Program-made: the position numbers and the translations under genes
Shown: piece by piece, positions 1 through 8,666 of the stretch
How positions within the stretch are numbered: position 1 is the first letter of the stretch
Layout of the letters: every line of letters begins with the position of its first letter
The notes under the pieces: model-generated
Seen by the model: the letters and a program-made list of their open reading frames with translations, nothing else
What the model was told of the DNA's origin: nothing
Databases searched by the model: none
Assembly (NCBI GenBank): GCA_028696715.1
Contig: JAQVGO010000004.1
Coordinates: 1-33,091 of the forward strand
From: Bacteroidales bacterium
GTDB taxonomy: Bacteria > Bacteroidota > Bacteroidia > Bacteroidales > F082
Reading direction: 5' to 3'
DNA length: 33,091 nt

Positions 1-713
1 TCTCTCATCTGATATTTCTCCGTATTGATCAGATTTCCATCTTCATCAAAGAACTCCCATACACCATGCTGGAGATCATGCTCATATTGTCCTTTCACAT
101 TAATTTGACCATTTGGATGATAGGAAGTGAAAGGTCCGTTTAATTTGCCGTTTTCATAAAAACCCGAAGTCATCAGTGTGCCGTCATCAAAGTATTTATT
201 CCAGGCACCTTGTAGTTTACCGTTTTCGTAATGCAATTCTTCAGCTGGCTGTCCTGATTGGGGATAATAAGTTACTGATAAGCCATGTTTTTTATCGAAC
301 TGATAGGCTTCACGGGCAATAACAGCACTATCAGTAGCACTGTAAAAAGTCCAGATACTATCTTTTTTCTGGTTCAGATAGATGCCTTCTGCAAGCAAAA
401 ACCCTGTTGAATCATAAGCTTTATGCCAGGCTTTTCGCCCGGTATCGTCAAAGCTGTTTGTCGCTTTCAACCTGCCTGATTTATCATAATATCTAAAAAC
501 TCCCTGTGGCTTGTCATTTCTAAAACTACCTTCGTATCGCAGACTTCCATCTTCATGAAAGCCTTTCCAAAGGCCGGTTTTTTTTTCATTTGCATCGGTC
601 TGATTGAGTATTTCCTGTCCGAAACCGAACTGTGGAATTAACCAGCCGATCAGGAAAACAAAAATCACTTTTGACTGAAAAGACTTCTTTAAAACTGTTT
701 TAAATTTCATCAT
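1..713 (-). CDS. Exported MORN-repeat (YwqK-like) protein, C-terminus cut by window edge
   Basis: Reading the minus strand from the ATG at 713 gives an open frame of 237 codons that runs off the left edge, so the C-terminus is missing. The first ~33 residues look like a signal peptide: a basic start (MMKFKTVLKKSF), a hydrophobic stretch (VIFVFLIGWLIP) and a probable cleavage site near FGFGQ. The rest is a run of about 22-residue repeats of the form G-x-W-x-x-[FY]-x-x-[DN]-G-x-L-x-x-x-G-x-[FY]-x-[NH], as in MORN-repeat/YwqK proteins, which are common exported proteins in Bacteroidota. Their roles are mostly unknown; some are called antitoxins by similarity only. It is transcribed away from recR. 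A second ATG at 710 is equally possible. Family call is sure; function is unknown. Confidence 0.8.
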   Translation of the reverse strand, partial: MMKFKTVLKKSFQSKVIFVFLIGWLIPQFGFGQEILNQTDANEKKTGLWKGFHEDGSLRYEGSFRNDKPQGVFRYYDKSGRLKATNSFDDTGRKAWHKAYDSTGFLLAEGIYLNQKKDSIWTFYSATDSAVIAREAYQFDKKHGLSVTYYPQSGQPAEELHYENGKLQGAWNKYFDDGTLMTSGFYENGKLNGPFTSYHPNGQINVKGQYEHDLQHGVWEFFDEDGNLINTEKYQMR

Positions 714-745
714 TGTATTGTGGAACTTGCTTAATTGAAATAACG

Positions 746-753
746 TATTTTTG
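746..753 (+). promoter_or_regulatory. -7 promoter element of recR (TATTTTTG)
   Basis: TATTTTTG matches the Bacteroidota -7 consensus TAnnTTTG. A TTG 16 bases upstream (727-729) could be the -33 box, but the spacing is shorter than the usual 19-21. The element covers the TTG at 751, an apparent start for recR, which argues for the GTG at 769 as the true start. Confidence 0.5.
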
Positions 754-768
754 TCGAAAAGCTTATCT

Positions 769-1377
769 GTGTCTGAATATTCCTCTGTACTCCTCGAAAA
801 TGCGGTGAATGAGTTATCACGTTTGCCTGGTATTGGCAAAAAAACTGCCTTGCGTTTGGCCTTGCATTTGCTGCGCGAAGAACCAACGAAAGCCGAAGCC
901 CTGGCCCAGGCTATCACGCAGATGCGCAGTCGTATCCTGCTTTGCGAACGCTGCCACAACATCAGCGACACTCCGGTTTGTACCATCTGCGCTAACCCGC
1001 GCCGTGATGAAAACAGCCTTTGTGTAGTTGCCGACCTGCGCGATGTGCTGGCCATCGAACGCACAGCCACTTTCAATGGCTTGTATCATGTGTTGGGTGG
1101 TGTGATCAGTCCGGTAGAAGGCATCAGCCCCACTGACCTGCACATCGACAGCCTGATCCGGCGTACTTATGAAGAACACTTTAACGAAATCATTCTCGCT
1201 TTGCCTGCCACCATCGAGGGCGACACTACAAACTATTACATCTTTAAGCAACTGCATGAGTTTAAAGGTAAAGTTACGACCATTTCGAAAGGTATTGCCA
1301 TTGGAGATGCCCTGGAATATGCGGATGAGGTGACTTTAAGTCGTTCGATACTTAATCGTACAACTTTTCATCTTTAG
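769..1377 (+). CDS. recR: Recombination mediator protein RecR
   Basis: RecR works with RecO (and RecF) to load RecA onto single-stranded DNA at gaps. The protein has the normal order: N-terminal helix-hairpin-helix (RLPGIGKKTALRLALHLL), a four-cysteine zinc finger (LCERC ... VCTIC), then a Toprim domain (LCVVADLRDVLAIE ... YHVLGGVISPVEGISP) and the C-terminal ATP-type motif region. From the GTG at 769 it is 202 residues, the family's usual length, and starts MSEYSSVLLENAV like other Bacteroidota RecR proteins. An upstream TTG at 751 would add six residues but sits inside a -7 promoter element. It is convergent with the small gene at 1385-1618, with seven bases between the stops. The gene body is richer in G+C than its flanks. 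Confidence 0.95.
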   Translation: MSEYSSVLLENAVNELSRLPGIGKKTALRLALHLLREEPTKAEALAQAITQMRSRILLCERCHNISDTPVCTICANPRRDENSLCVVADLRDVLAIERTATFNGLYHVLGGVISPVEGISPTDLHIDSLIRRTYEEHFNEIILALPATIEGDTTNYYIFKQLHEFKGKVTTISKGIAIGDALEYADEVTLSRSILNRTTFHL

Positions 1378-1384
1378 GATGAAT

Positions 1385-1618
1385 TTATTCCTCACGAAAT
1401 AGCTCCAGTTGATTTTCGGTGACATAAAAATTGGGTGGCACATCATAGGTATAAGCAGTGATAAATCTACCTATATTCCTTTTAATCAATTTGATAGGTG
1501 TTGTTTTTCGGGCTTTGCAGTAATTTGTCAGGGAGCGATACTGTCCTTCGGTTAACTTGAAAGTGATCGTTTTAAACTTCGTACGCCGTCTTTTGGCAGA
1601 TTTAGATTTTTTTGCCAT
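1385..1618 (-). CDS. Small basic conserved hypothetical protein (77 aa)
   Basis: This short protein is intact, with an ATG at 1618 and TAG at 1385. Its first 20 residues are very basic (AKKSKSAKRRRTKFK), followed by a segment (TITFKLTEGQYRSLTNYCKARKTTP) that could form a strand plus helices, loosely like a ribbon-helix-helix or other small DNA-binding fold, and an acidic, aromatic tail. It lies 54 bases downstream of glmM on the same strand with no clear promoter between, so it is probably co-transcribed. I recognise the style of a short Bacteroidota-specific conserved protein but not a characterised family. Nucleic-acid binding is an inference from charge only. Confidence 0.7.
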   Translation of the reverse strand: MAKKSKSAKRRRTKFKTITFKLTEGQYRSLTNYCKARKTTPIKLIKRNIGRFITAYTYDVPPNFYVTENQLELFREE

Positions 1619-1672
1619 GCGATTGTGATTTTCGTCTGGCGAATTTAGTAATATTCAACGAAAAACAAAACC

Positions 1673-3070
1673 TCAGGCCATACCCGCTATCATTTGCTGT
1701 GCAATGTCAATCATGCGATGAGCCAGCGCCTTGGCCTGCTCTGGTGTTTTGGCTTCTGAATAAATTCTGATGATAGGTTCGGTATTGGATTTACGCAGAT
1801 GCACCCAGCCATGCTCAAAGTCTATTTTCAATCCGTCTATCGTGCTGATTTCCTCATCGGAATAATGGCCGGCAAGTCTTTTCAATAAGGCATCTACATC
1901 GGTTTTGGCATCTAGCTGTAATTTATTCTTCGACATATGATAATCAGGATAACTGGCACGCAATTCGGAACAGCTTTTGCCGCTTTTGGCAAGATGAGTC
2001 AAAAACAAAGCCACGCCAACCAAGGCATCCCGGCCATAATGCAATTCAGGATATATCACGCCGCCATTGCCTTCGCCACCAATAATGGCATTTGTTTGCT
2101 TCATCAGCTCCACCACATTAACCTCACCTACTGCCGAAGCCTGGTATTGACATCCATGACTGCGGGTTACATCACGCAATGCCCGTGAGGACGAAAGATT
2201 GCTCACCGTGCTTCCACCTTGCTGTTGCAACACATAATCCGCCACTGCAACGAGGGTATATTCCTCGCCAAACATTTTTCCGTTCTCATCAACAATAGCC
2301 AGTCTGTCCACATCAGGATCCACCACAAAACCCAATGAAGCCTTTTGCTCTTTTACAAGAGAGGCTATTGCCGTGAGATGCTCGGCCAGGGGCTCTGGAT
2401 TGTGAGGAAAATCGCCATTCGGTTCACAATACAAAGGAAAAATCACCTCCACACCAAGTGCCTGCAATAGCGCCGGAATAGCCAGTCCGCCGGTAGAGTT
2501 TACAGCATCCACAGCCACACTGAAACTGGCATTTTTTATAGCTTCCTTATCCACGAGAGCTAAATCGCAAACCATTTGAATATGCTTTTCGATCCATCCT
2601 TCCTGTTTTTCATAGGAACCGATCATTTCGATAGAAGAAAAAACAAAACCTTCCTGCTCTGCCTTTTCGAGCAGCCACTCTCCCTCGGCAGCAGAAATAA
2701 ATTCTCCTTTATGGTTAAGCAGTTTCAGGGCATTCCACTGGGCGGGATTATGACTTGCCGTGAGGATGATTCCGCCATCAGCATTTAGGGCCGGAACAGC
2801 CACTTCAACGGTTGGTGTAGTACTCTGGCCAATATCAATTACATTAACACCCATAGCCTGCAAACTCCCACAAACCAGCTGGTTAACCATAAATCCCGAA
2901 AGCCGGGCATCGCGGCCAACAACCATAACCAGCTTATCTTTTGTCCTTTCCTTACGAATAAGCTCGACAAAAGCAGCTGTGAATTTTACAATATCTAAAG
3001 GAGTGAGTGCTTCTCCGGACTTCCCTCCTATGGTACCCCGGATGCCGGAAATTGATTTGATTAATGTCAT
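1673..3070 (-). CDS. glmM: Phosphoglucosamine mutase (alpha-D-phosphohexomutase family)
   Basis: This enzyme interconverts glucosamine-6-phosphate and glucosamine-1-phosphate, feeding UDP-GlcNAc for peptidoglycan and lipopolysaccharide. All four family motifs are visible: the phosphoserine loop TASHNP (Ser ~106), the Mg-binding loop DPDVDRLA, the sugar-binding loop GEGNGGVIYPE, and the C-terminal phosphate-binding loop RKSNTEPIIRIYSEA. The GEGNGG form of the sugar loop is the one found in archaeal and Bacteroidota homologues rather than the GEQSGH of E. coli GlmM, so mutase specificity (GlcN versus Man/Glc) is assigned mostly by lineage. The ATG at 3070 (MTLIKSISGIRGTIGG, 465 aa) is preferred over a TTG at 3076. 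A -7 element lies at 3093-3100. It is divergent from the AbgT gene. Confidence 0.88.
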   Translation of the reverse strand: MTLIKSISGIRGTIGGKSGEALTPLDIVKFTAAFVELIRKERTKDKLVMVVGRDARLSGFMVNQLVCGSLQAMGVNVIDIGQSTTPTVEVAVPALNADGGIILTASHNPAQWNALKLLNHKGEFISAAEGEWLLEKAEQEGFVFSSIEMIGSYEKQEGWIEKHIQMVCDLALVDKEAIKNASFSVAVDAVNSTGGLAIPALLQALGVEVIFPLYCEPNGDFPHNPEPLAEHLTAIASLVKEQKASLGFVVDPDVDRLAIVDENGKMFGEEYTLVAVADYVLQQQGGSTVSNLSSSRALRDVTRSHGCQYQASAVGEVNVVELMKQTNAIIGGEGNGGVIYPELHYGRDALVGVALFLTHLAKSGKSCSELRASYPDYHMSKNKLQLDAKTDVDALLKRLAGHYSDEEISTIDGLKIDFEHGWVHLRKSNTEPIIRIYSEAKTPEQAKALAHRMIDIAQQMIAGMA

Positions 3071-3092
3071 GTGCAAAGGCTTAGTTGGGCTG

Positions 3093-3100
3093 CAAAGTTA
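3093..3100 (-). promoter_or_regulatory. -7 promoter element of glmM (TAACTTTG on the minus strand)
   Basis: The plus strand reads CAAAGTTA, the complement of TAACTTTG, matching TAnnTTTG. It lies 23 bases upstream of the ATG at 3070. No -33 TTG is seen at the usual distance, so this is a partial promoter call. Confidence 0.4.
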
Positions 3101-3197
3101 AACAATAGCCCGCAAACAGAAACTTTGCAAGACATTAAATTATCATACAATCTATCCGAAATAATTATCTTCGCCTATTAAATCAAAAATTCATCAT

Positions 3198-4730
3198 ATG
3201 ACGCAACCTTCAGCGCCTCCCAAAAGAAGTTTCTTTGATCGTTTTCTGCATTTCGTTGAAGTAGGTGGCAATGCCCTTCCCCATCCGGCCAGTATTTTCG
3301 CCTTACTTGCCATATCGGTTTTGATCATTTCATGGATCGGACATTTTTTTGGCTGGGTGGCTGTTCATCCTGCTACTGATGAACAGGTGCATATTGTCAA
3401 CCTGCTTTCAAAAGACGGGGTGCATCGTATTTTTCTGGATATGGTAGATAACTATACTGGTTTTGCTCCCCTCGGCATTGTAATGGTAGCCCTTTTGGGT
3501 ATTGGTATTGCCGAAAGCAGCGGACTGGTTGGTGCTGCCATCAGATTGCTGGTTATCAAAGCACCATCATCGCTCCTGACTTTCGTTTTGGTGCTCTCGG
3601 GAATATTATCGAACATGGCTTCTGACCTGGGTTATGTACTGATCATCCCCATGGCAGGAATCATCTTCCATGCCGTGGGCAGACATCCCATAGCTGGTAT
3701 GGCAGCCGCTTTTGCAGGCGTTTCAGGCGGTTTCTCGGCCAATCTGATGATCGGCACCATCGATCCTTTGCTTGCCGGTTTATCAACAGAATCAGCACGA
3801 ATTCTTGATCCGGATTATTATGTGCTGCCAACGGGAAACTATTATTTCATGTTTGTGTCAACCTTTTTGATTGCCTTTTTGGGCACCTGGGTTACCAATA
3901 AATTTGTTGAGCCCAGATTGGGGAAATATACTGGTGATGTGGAACAGGAACCTATCAATCCGCTGAGCAAACAAGAAAAAAAAGCCTTGCGCTATACCAT
4001 GCTGCTGATGCTTGGATGGATAATACTGATCCTGGGAACAACCTTACCCGAAAACGGATTTTTCAGAGGACCCGAAAATAGTATTTTAAGATCACCTCTG
4101 CTCAAAGGATTTATTGCCCTGTTGTTTTTTGCTGCCGGAAGTTTGGGTGCTTTGTATGGCTTTATGACCGGAAAATTCAAAAACGATGCTGATGTGGTAA
4201 AAGGTATGGTGCAAAGCTTTAAGACACTGGCAGCCTTTATGGTTTTGGTGTTTTTTGCGGCTCAGTTTGTGGCGTATTTCAAATGGAGCAACCTGGGTTT
4301 GATCATTGCCATTGAAGGTGCTCATTTTTTGCAACAGATCAATATGGGAACAGTTCCTTTGCTCCTGCTTTTCGTCGTCCTATCGGGTTTTATCAATATG
4401 TTTATGGGAAGTGCTTCGGCCAAATGGGCCATTTTAGGACCAGTTTTTATCCCGATGTTTATGCTGCTGGGCTTCTCACCCGAGCTTTCGCAAGCCGTTT
4501 TCCGCGTAGGCGATAGTGTTACAAATATCATTTCGCCCATGATGAGTTTCTTTGCCTTGATAATCGTTTACTTCGAAAAATACGATAAAAAGGCCGGCAT
4601 TGGCACACTTATTTCTACGATGTTACCCTATTCCGTCTTCTTTTTTGTATTCTGGAGTATCTTACTCATTGGATGGGTCTTATTAGGGATTCCGTTGGGA
4701 CCTGCAGCCCCGATACATTATGGAGGATAG
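3198..4730 (+). CDS. AbgT-family transporter
   Basis: This 510-residue multi-pass membrane protein belongs to the AbgT family, whose members include E. coli AbgT (p-aminobenzoyl-glutamate uptake) and MtrF/YdaH (sulfonamide and p-aminobenzoate efflux). It starts with the family's cytoplasmic leader (FFDRFLHFVEVGGNALPHPASIFALL). It contains the conserved hairpin and unwound-helix regions NMASDLGYVLIIPMAG and GSASAKWAILGPVFIPMF, followed by GDSVTNIISPMMSFFALI. Length matches the family. Upstream there is only a weak -7 match (TATCTTCG, 3166-3173). Neighbours do not reveal the substrate. Whether it imports folate breakdown products or exports p-aminobenzoate-like compounds cannot be told from sequence. 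Confidence 0.9.
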   Translation: MTQPSAPPKRSFFDRFLHFVEVGGNALPHPASIFALLAISVLIISWIGHFFGWVAVHPATDEQVHIVNLLSKDGVHRIFLDMVDNYTGFAPLGIVMVALLGIGIAESSGLVGAAIRLLVIKAPSSLLTFVLVLSGILSNMASDLGYVLIIPMAGIIFHAVGRHPIAGMAAAFAGVSGGFSANLMIGTIDPLLAGLSTESARILDPDYYVLPTGNYYFMFVSTFLIAFLGTWVTNKFVEPRLGKYTGDVEQEPINPLSKQEKKALRYTMLLMLGWIILILGTTLPENGFFRGPENSILRSPLLKGFIALLFFAAGSLGALYGFMTGKFKNDADVVKGMVQSFKTLAAFMVLVFFAAQFVAYFKWSNLGLIIAIEGAHFLQQINMGTVPLLLLFVVLSGFINMFMGSASAKWAILGPVFIPMFMLLGFSPELSQAVFRVGDSVTNIISPMMSFFALIIVYFEKYDKKAGIGTLISTMLPYSVFFFVFWSILLIGWVLLGIPLGPAAPIHYGG

Positions 4731-4742
4731 TAATAAGTTATC

Positions 4743-4760
4743 AACAAAATCTTTGTTTTA
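4743..4760 (+). terminator. Weak AT-rich hairpin after the AbgT gene
   Basis: AACAAA (4743-4748) pairs with TTTGTT (4752-4757) across a three-base loop, followed by TTTAG, 12 bases after the AbgT stop. The stem has only one G-C pair, so termination here is uncertain. The rest of the gap to 4901 holds a run of ten A (4767-4776) and the promoter of the next gene. Confidence 0.3.
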
Positions 4761-4871
4761 GTCGTTAAAAAAAAAAGCTCAAGCACTTGTGCAGACACTT
4801 TTCTGGCTGTACTTTTGAGATAGTTTAAGAAAGTCTTAATCCACTTAAAAAGATTTCTGGGATATTTAGCT

Positions 4872-4879
4872 TAATTTTG
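4872..4879 (+). promoter_or_regulatory. -7 promoter element of the TPR gene operon (TAATTTTG)
   Basis: TAATTTTG matches TAnnTTTG and lies 22 bases before the ATG at 4902. Transcription would begin close to 4886, so a TTG at 4887 is unlikely to be the start codon. No good -33 box is visible. The run 4902-9415 is closely spaced and may use this promoter. Confidence 0.45.
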
Positions 4880-4901
4880 TCCCGAATTGGAGAAGAATTT
4901 T

Positions 4902-6317
4902 ATGAGCGAAGATTTTCAATGGAACGATGATTATCAGGTAGAACTCCTGGCCAACCGCTTCGAGGAAATGCTCCATGATGGAAGTCCGGTATATTTTGAT
5001 GCAGAGGAATTTGAAGTACTTATCGATTACTATCAGGGTGCATTCAACAACGAAAAATCACGTGTAGCAGTCGAAATGGCCATCCAACAGCATCCATACA
5101 ACAGTGCCATCAAAGTGAAACAGGCGCGGCAATGGGCAAGCGAAGGAAATTTTATCAAGTCGCTCGAACTACTTACCGAGCTCGAAATGACCGAACCCAA
5201 CGATACCGACCTGATCATGACCAAAGGCTCGGTTTATAGCATGATGATGGAATTTAGCAAAGCCATCAACGAATACAAAAAAGCACTGTCGCTCGCTGAT
5301 AACGATGATCTTGAAGATATCTATGCTACCATTGCCTTTGAATATGAAAACCTGTCTGACTTCGAAAATGCTCTGGACTTCCTGAAACGGGCACTCAAAA
5401 TTTCAAAGCAACCCGAGCAAGTGCTTTCCGAAATAGGGATGGTTTTCGAGATGCTGAATGATATGGATCAGGCCATCAGGTTTTTTAACCAACAGATTGA
5501 GGTAAACCCCTATAGCACAGCTGCCTGGTTCAACCTCGGACTGGCTTTCTTCCAGCAGGAACTTTATGAAAAGGCCATCGATGCCTTTGAATATGTAATG
5601 GCCATTGACGAGAAACATATGATGGCGATCATCAATATCGGACAGAGCTATGAAGCTATTGACGATTATGATAAAGCCATCGAAACCTATCACGAAGCCC
5701 TGACAATTAATCCACAGGATGCCAATGTTTACTACAGACTCGGCGAGTGTTTCGAAAAACAAAATCTTAATTCTGATGCACTAACACATTATCAGAAAGC
5801 CACACAAATAGATGAGTTTTTGGCAGAGCCCTGGGCAGGAATCGGAGTGATTTTTGACGAAGAAAACAACACCAAAACAGCCATTAAATATATGCAACGT
5901 GCAATTGAGCTTGATCAGTTCAACACAGAATTTTTACTGATCAAGGCAGATATGCATATCAAACTGGAAGAGTATTCGAAAGCCGCAGATTGTTTTAAAA
6001 AGGCCGAAGAGCTCGATCCACACGATCCTGACCTATGGATTGAGTATGCCAACCTCTATGTGCTGCAACATCAGTTTGAGAAAGCTACCCAGATTCTGAA
6101 AACAGGCCTCATTCATCAACCGGCAAACCATCGGTTGCGCTACAGGCTGGCAGCCTTATTCTTCAGGCAGCATAACTTTGTTCAAGGTCAGTTTCACCTG
6201 GAATCAGCACTTGAGTTCGATTTTGAAGGACATCAGGAGTTTCTGGATTTTTTCCCGGGTGCACTGGAAAACATGCAAATTGTTGAAATGATCAGCATGC
6301 ACGCACCAAGAAATTAA
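4902..6317 (+). CDS. Tetratricopeptide-repeat protein
   Basis: The protein (471 aa) is built almost wholly from about ten 34-residue TPR helical pairs, with the typical A/G/Y/A/P spacing (for example AAWFNLGLAFFQQELYEKAI and DANVYYRLGECFEKQNLNSD). It has no signal peptide or membrane segment, so it is probably a cytoplasmic protein-protein scaffold. Partner and function are not recognisable; similar long TPR proteins are widespread and conserved in Bacteroidota. The ATG at 4902 is chosen because GGAGAAG (4889-4895) lies six bases upstream as a Shine-Dalgarno sequence, and because the alternative TTG at 4887 falls at the expected transcription start. It is the first gene of a run with the aldehyde dehydrogenase, 30 bases downstream. 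Confidence 0.85.
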   Translation: MSEDFQWNDDYQVELLANRFEEMLHDGSPVYFDAEEFEVLIDYYQGAFNNEKSRVAVEMAIQQHPYNSAIKVKQARQWASEGNFIKSLELLTELEMTEPNDTDLIMTKGSVYSMMMEFSKAINEYKKALSLADNDDLEDIYATIAFEYENLSDFENALDFLKRALKISKQPEQVLSEIGMVFEMLNDMDQAIRFFNQQIEVNPYSTAAWFNLGLAFFQQELYEKAIDAFEYVMAIDEKHMMAIINIGQSYEAIDDYDKAIETYHEALTINPQDANVYYRLGECFEKQNLNSDALTHYQKATQIDEFLAEPWAGIGVIFDEENNTKTAIKYMQRAIELDQFNTEFLLIKADMHIKLEEYSKAADCFKKAEELDPHDPDLWIEYANLYVLQHQFEKATQILKTGLIHQPANHRLRYRLAALFFRQHNFVQGQFHLESALEFDFEGHQEFLDFFPGALENMQIVEMISMHAPRN

Positions 6318-6347
6318 TAAGATTTTTGACCAACAGCTACCCAAGAG

Positions 6348-7718
6348 TTGAACAACCAGTTGATTTCCATAAGTGAACAAAAAGTTTTCTTTAAAAAAGG
6401 TGCGACACGTGATCTGAATTTTAGAAAATCTCAACTAAAATTGCTTCAAGAATTACTTGTAAATTATGAAGATCAATTACTTGAAGCACTCTTCAAAGAC
6501 TTAGGAAAATCACCCTTCGAAGCCTATGCCACGGAAATAGGTCTGTTGTTTGTTGAGATAAAAAAACACCTTCGAAAGTTGAAATACTGGTCGCAGCCAC
6601 ATTATATCAGCTCTCCCCTTACGGCTTTTCCGTCCAAAAGCTATGTGGAATTTATTCCTTATGGCGTTAGCCTGATTATTTCGCCCTGGAATTATCCGGT
6701 TCAGCTGGCTTTGGCACCCTTGATAGGTGCTATCTCGGCAGGCAATTGCGCTGTGATCAAACCCTCGGAATACAGCAGTAATACCTCAGCCGTGCTGGAA
6801 GAAATGATCAACTCCAACTTCGATCCGGATTATATCCGACTTGTTCAGGGAGATGCACAAACGAGCAAACAATTATTAGCCGAACCTTTTGATTTTATTT
6901 TCTTTACCGGCTCCACACACGTGGGAAAGGAAGTGATGAAAGCCGCTGCCAAACAACTTATTCCTGTTGTTTTGGAGCTTGGCGGCAAAAGCCCGTGTGT
7001 GGTAGATCAAACTGCCAACATTGAACAGGCTGCCCGTCGCATCATCTGGGGCAAAACCATCAATGCCGGACAAACCTGCATTGCACCAGATTATGTGCTT
7101 GTGCACGAAAAAGTGCGCGACCGACTGGTTGATGCAATGAAACAAGAAATTGCCCGTCAGTGGGGTATTTCAGCAATCACGAATGAAGATTATCCTAAAA
7201 TCATCGGCAAGCCTCAGTTTGAACGTTTGTTGCAGCTGATGCAAGAACAAAAAATTCTGCATGGTGGTAATTCATCAGCTTCAAGTCTGAAAATTGAACC
7301 AACACTACTCGAACCTGCTTCACAAGCTGAAACAGTAATGCAGGAAGAAATCTTTGGACCTATCTTGCCTGTCATCAGTTTTTCGGATATTCCGCAAGCT
7401 CTGAACCTTATTGATAAAAACCCCAATCCGCTTGCCATGTATCTCTTCGCGAAGGATAAGGAATTTATTAAAACAATCAAATCCAATGTGTTATGCGGAG
7501 GGATTACCATTAATGATACCATTATGCATTTTTCTAATGATGAAATGCCATTTGGTGGTGCAGGAAACAGTGGCATTGGAAACTATCACGGAAGATATAG
7601 CTTTGAAGCCTTTTCGCATCAAAGGGCAGTGATGAAACGCGGCACCTGGCTCGATATTGATTTTCGCTATCCACCTTTTTACTCAAAATTCAACCTAATA
7701 AAAAAAATTTTTAGATAA
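6348..7718 (+). CDS. NAD(P)-dependent aldehyde dehydrogenase (class 3-like)
   Basis: The enzyme oxidises an aldehyde to its acid with NAD(P). Visible family motifs are the cofactor region PWNYPVQLALAPLIGAISAG and AVIKPSE, FTGSTHVGKEV, the general base Glu in VLELGGKSP, the catalytic Cys in NAGQTCIAPD, and EEIFGPILP. The length (456 aa) and the lack of an N-terminal extension fit the class 3/fatty-aldehyde branch, but there is no strong C-terminal membrane anchor, only a basic, aromatic tail. It has no ATG near the N-terminus. The TTG at 6348 gives a full-length domain, and a second TTG at 6360 is possible. It lies between the TPR gene and the DUF368 gene, three bases from the latter. Natural substrate is unknown. 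Confidence 0.88.
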   Translation: MNNQLISISEQKVFFKKGATRDLNFRKSQLKLLQELLVNYEDQLLEALFKDLGKSPFEAYATEIGLLFVEIKKHLRKLKYWSQPHYISSPLTAFPSKSYVEFIPYGVSLIISPWNYPVQLALAPLIGAISAGNCAVIKPSEYSSNTSAVLEEMINSNFDPDYIRLVQGDAQTSKQLLAEPFDFIFFTGSTHVGKEVMKAAAKQLIPVVLELGGKSPCVVDQTANIEQAARRIIWGKTINAGQTCIAPDYVLVHEKVRDRLVDAMKQEIARQWGISAITNEDYPKIIGKPQFERLLQLMQEQKILHGGNSSASSLKIEPTLLEPASQAETVMQEEIFGPILPVISFSDIPQALNLIDKNPNPLAMYLFAKDKEFIKTIKSNVLCGGITINDTIMHFSNDEMPFGGAGNSGIGNYHGRYSFEAFSHQRAVMKRGTWLDIDFRYPPFYSKFNLIKKIFR

Positions 7719-7721
7719 ACA

Positions 7722-8666
7722 ATGAAATCAATCATTCTGCACATAGTCAAAGGCATTGCCATGGGTGCTGCCAACGTGATACCGGGCGTTTCGGGAGGGA
7801 CAATAGCATTGATTACAGGCATATTCGAAAGGCTGATCGATGCCATAAAATCTTTTGATGGCAAGGCTGTGAAGCTGCTGTTAAAACTTGACTTTAAGAC
7901 TTTTGCAAAGCATACTGATTTGGTTTTTCTGATCAGTATTTTTGCCGGTGTTGGTCTGGCTATTGTATCACTGGCCAGGCTTTTTGATTTTCTGTTTAAC
8001 AATTACCCGGCCTATATCTGGTCATTCTTTTTCGGCTTAGTCTTAGCATCCGTTTATTTCGTTGGCAAAACTGTTCATTCATGGAAAATAGCATCATTGC
8101 TAAGTTTTGTTGCAGGAACAGCCATTGCCGCTGCAGTGACTTTTATGACGCCCGCCACCGAAAATGCCAACTTCTTTTATCTATTGCTTTGTGGTGTGGT
8201 GGCCGTTTGTTCCATGATTTTGCCGGGTTTATCCGGAAGCTTTGTGCTGATACTTATGGGCAACTACCAACTGGTTGCCATTGATGCGATCAACAACAGG
8301 GATTTTTCAATTTTGTTACCTGTTTTAATCGGTGCTGTGGTTGGTTTGATTGCTTTTTCACATTTTCTGTCCTGGTTACTTAAAAAGTATAAAGATCAGA
8401 CCATTGCTTTGTTAACCGGCTTCATATTAGGTTCGTTAAGCATTTTATGGCCCTGGAAAGAAGCGGTTTATCTGCAAGATATTTCAGGAGCACTTTTGCT
8501 CAAAGACGGCCTCCCAAAAGTTGCCCGTTACATTCCCGAGTGGCCGGCAGAGCTGAATCAGGAGGTGTGGTTTTCGGCCTTATTGATGATTGCCGGAATA
8601 CTCACAATTTGGGCAGTTGAATATGCAGCAAAAACAAAAAATACAGCGACAGATACAATGGTATGA
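7722..8666 (+). CDS. popT: DUF368 membrane protein, PopT-type undecaprenyl-phosphate transporter
   Basis: This 314-residue protein belongs to DUF368. Members of this family (PopT) have been reported as flippases that return the lipid carrier undecaprenyl phosphate to the inner face of the membrane for reuse in cell-wall synthesis. The family's two related motifs are clear: AANVIPGVSGGTIALITGIF near residues 15-35 and ILPGLSGSFVLILMGNYQLV in the middle. About eight hydrophobic segments are seen. The start is an ATG four bases after the aldehyde dehydrogenase stop. The stop overlaps the aroE start (ATGA), so the two are translationally coupled. Function is by family membership; the gene symbol follows recent use and is not certain for this lineage. 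Confidence 0.85.
   Translation: MKSIILHIVKGIAMGAANVIPGVSGGTIALITGIFERLIDAIKSFDGKAVKLLLKLDFKTFAKHTDLVFLISIFAGVGLAIVSLARLFDFLFNNYPAYIWSFFFGLVLASVYFVGKTVHSWKIASLLSFVAGTAIAAAVTFMTPATENANFFYLLLCGVVAVCSMILPGLSGSFVLILMGNYQLVAIDAINNRDFSILLPVLIGAVVGLIAFSHFLSWLLKKYKDQTIALLTGFILGSLSILWPWKEAVYLQDISGALLLKDGLPKVARYIPEWPAELNQEVWFSALLMIAGILTIWAVEYAAKTKNTATDTMV

Noticed and set aside
817-1257. 146-codon minus-strand frame opposite recR
   Set aside because: recR has all family motifs over the same bases, and the antisense product resembles nothing.
4767-4776. Run of ten A before the TPR gene, considered as a slippage or minus-strand terminator signal
   Set aside because: The nearby GCAC-TT-GTGC arms are too short for a stable hairpin, and no minus-strand gene ends here.
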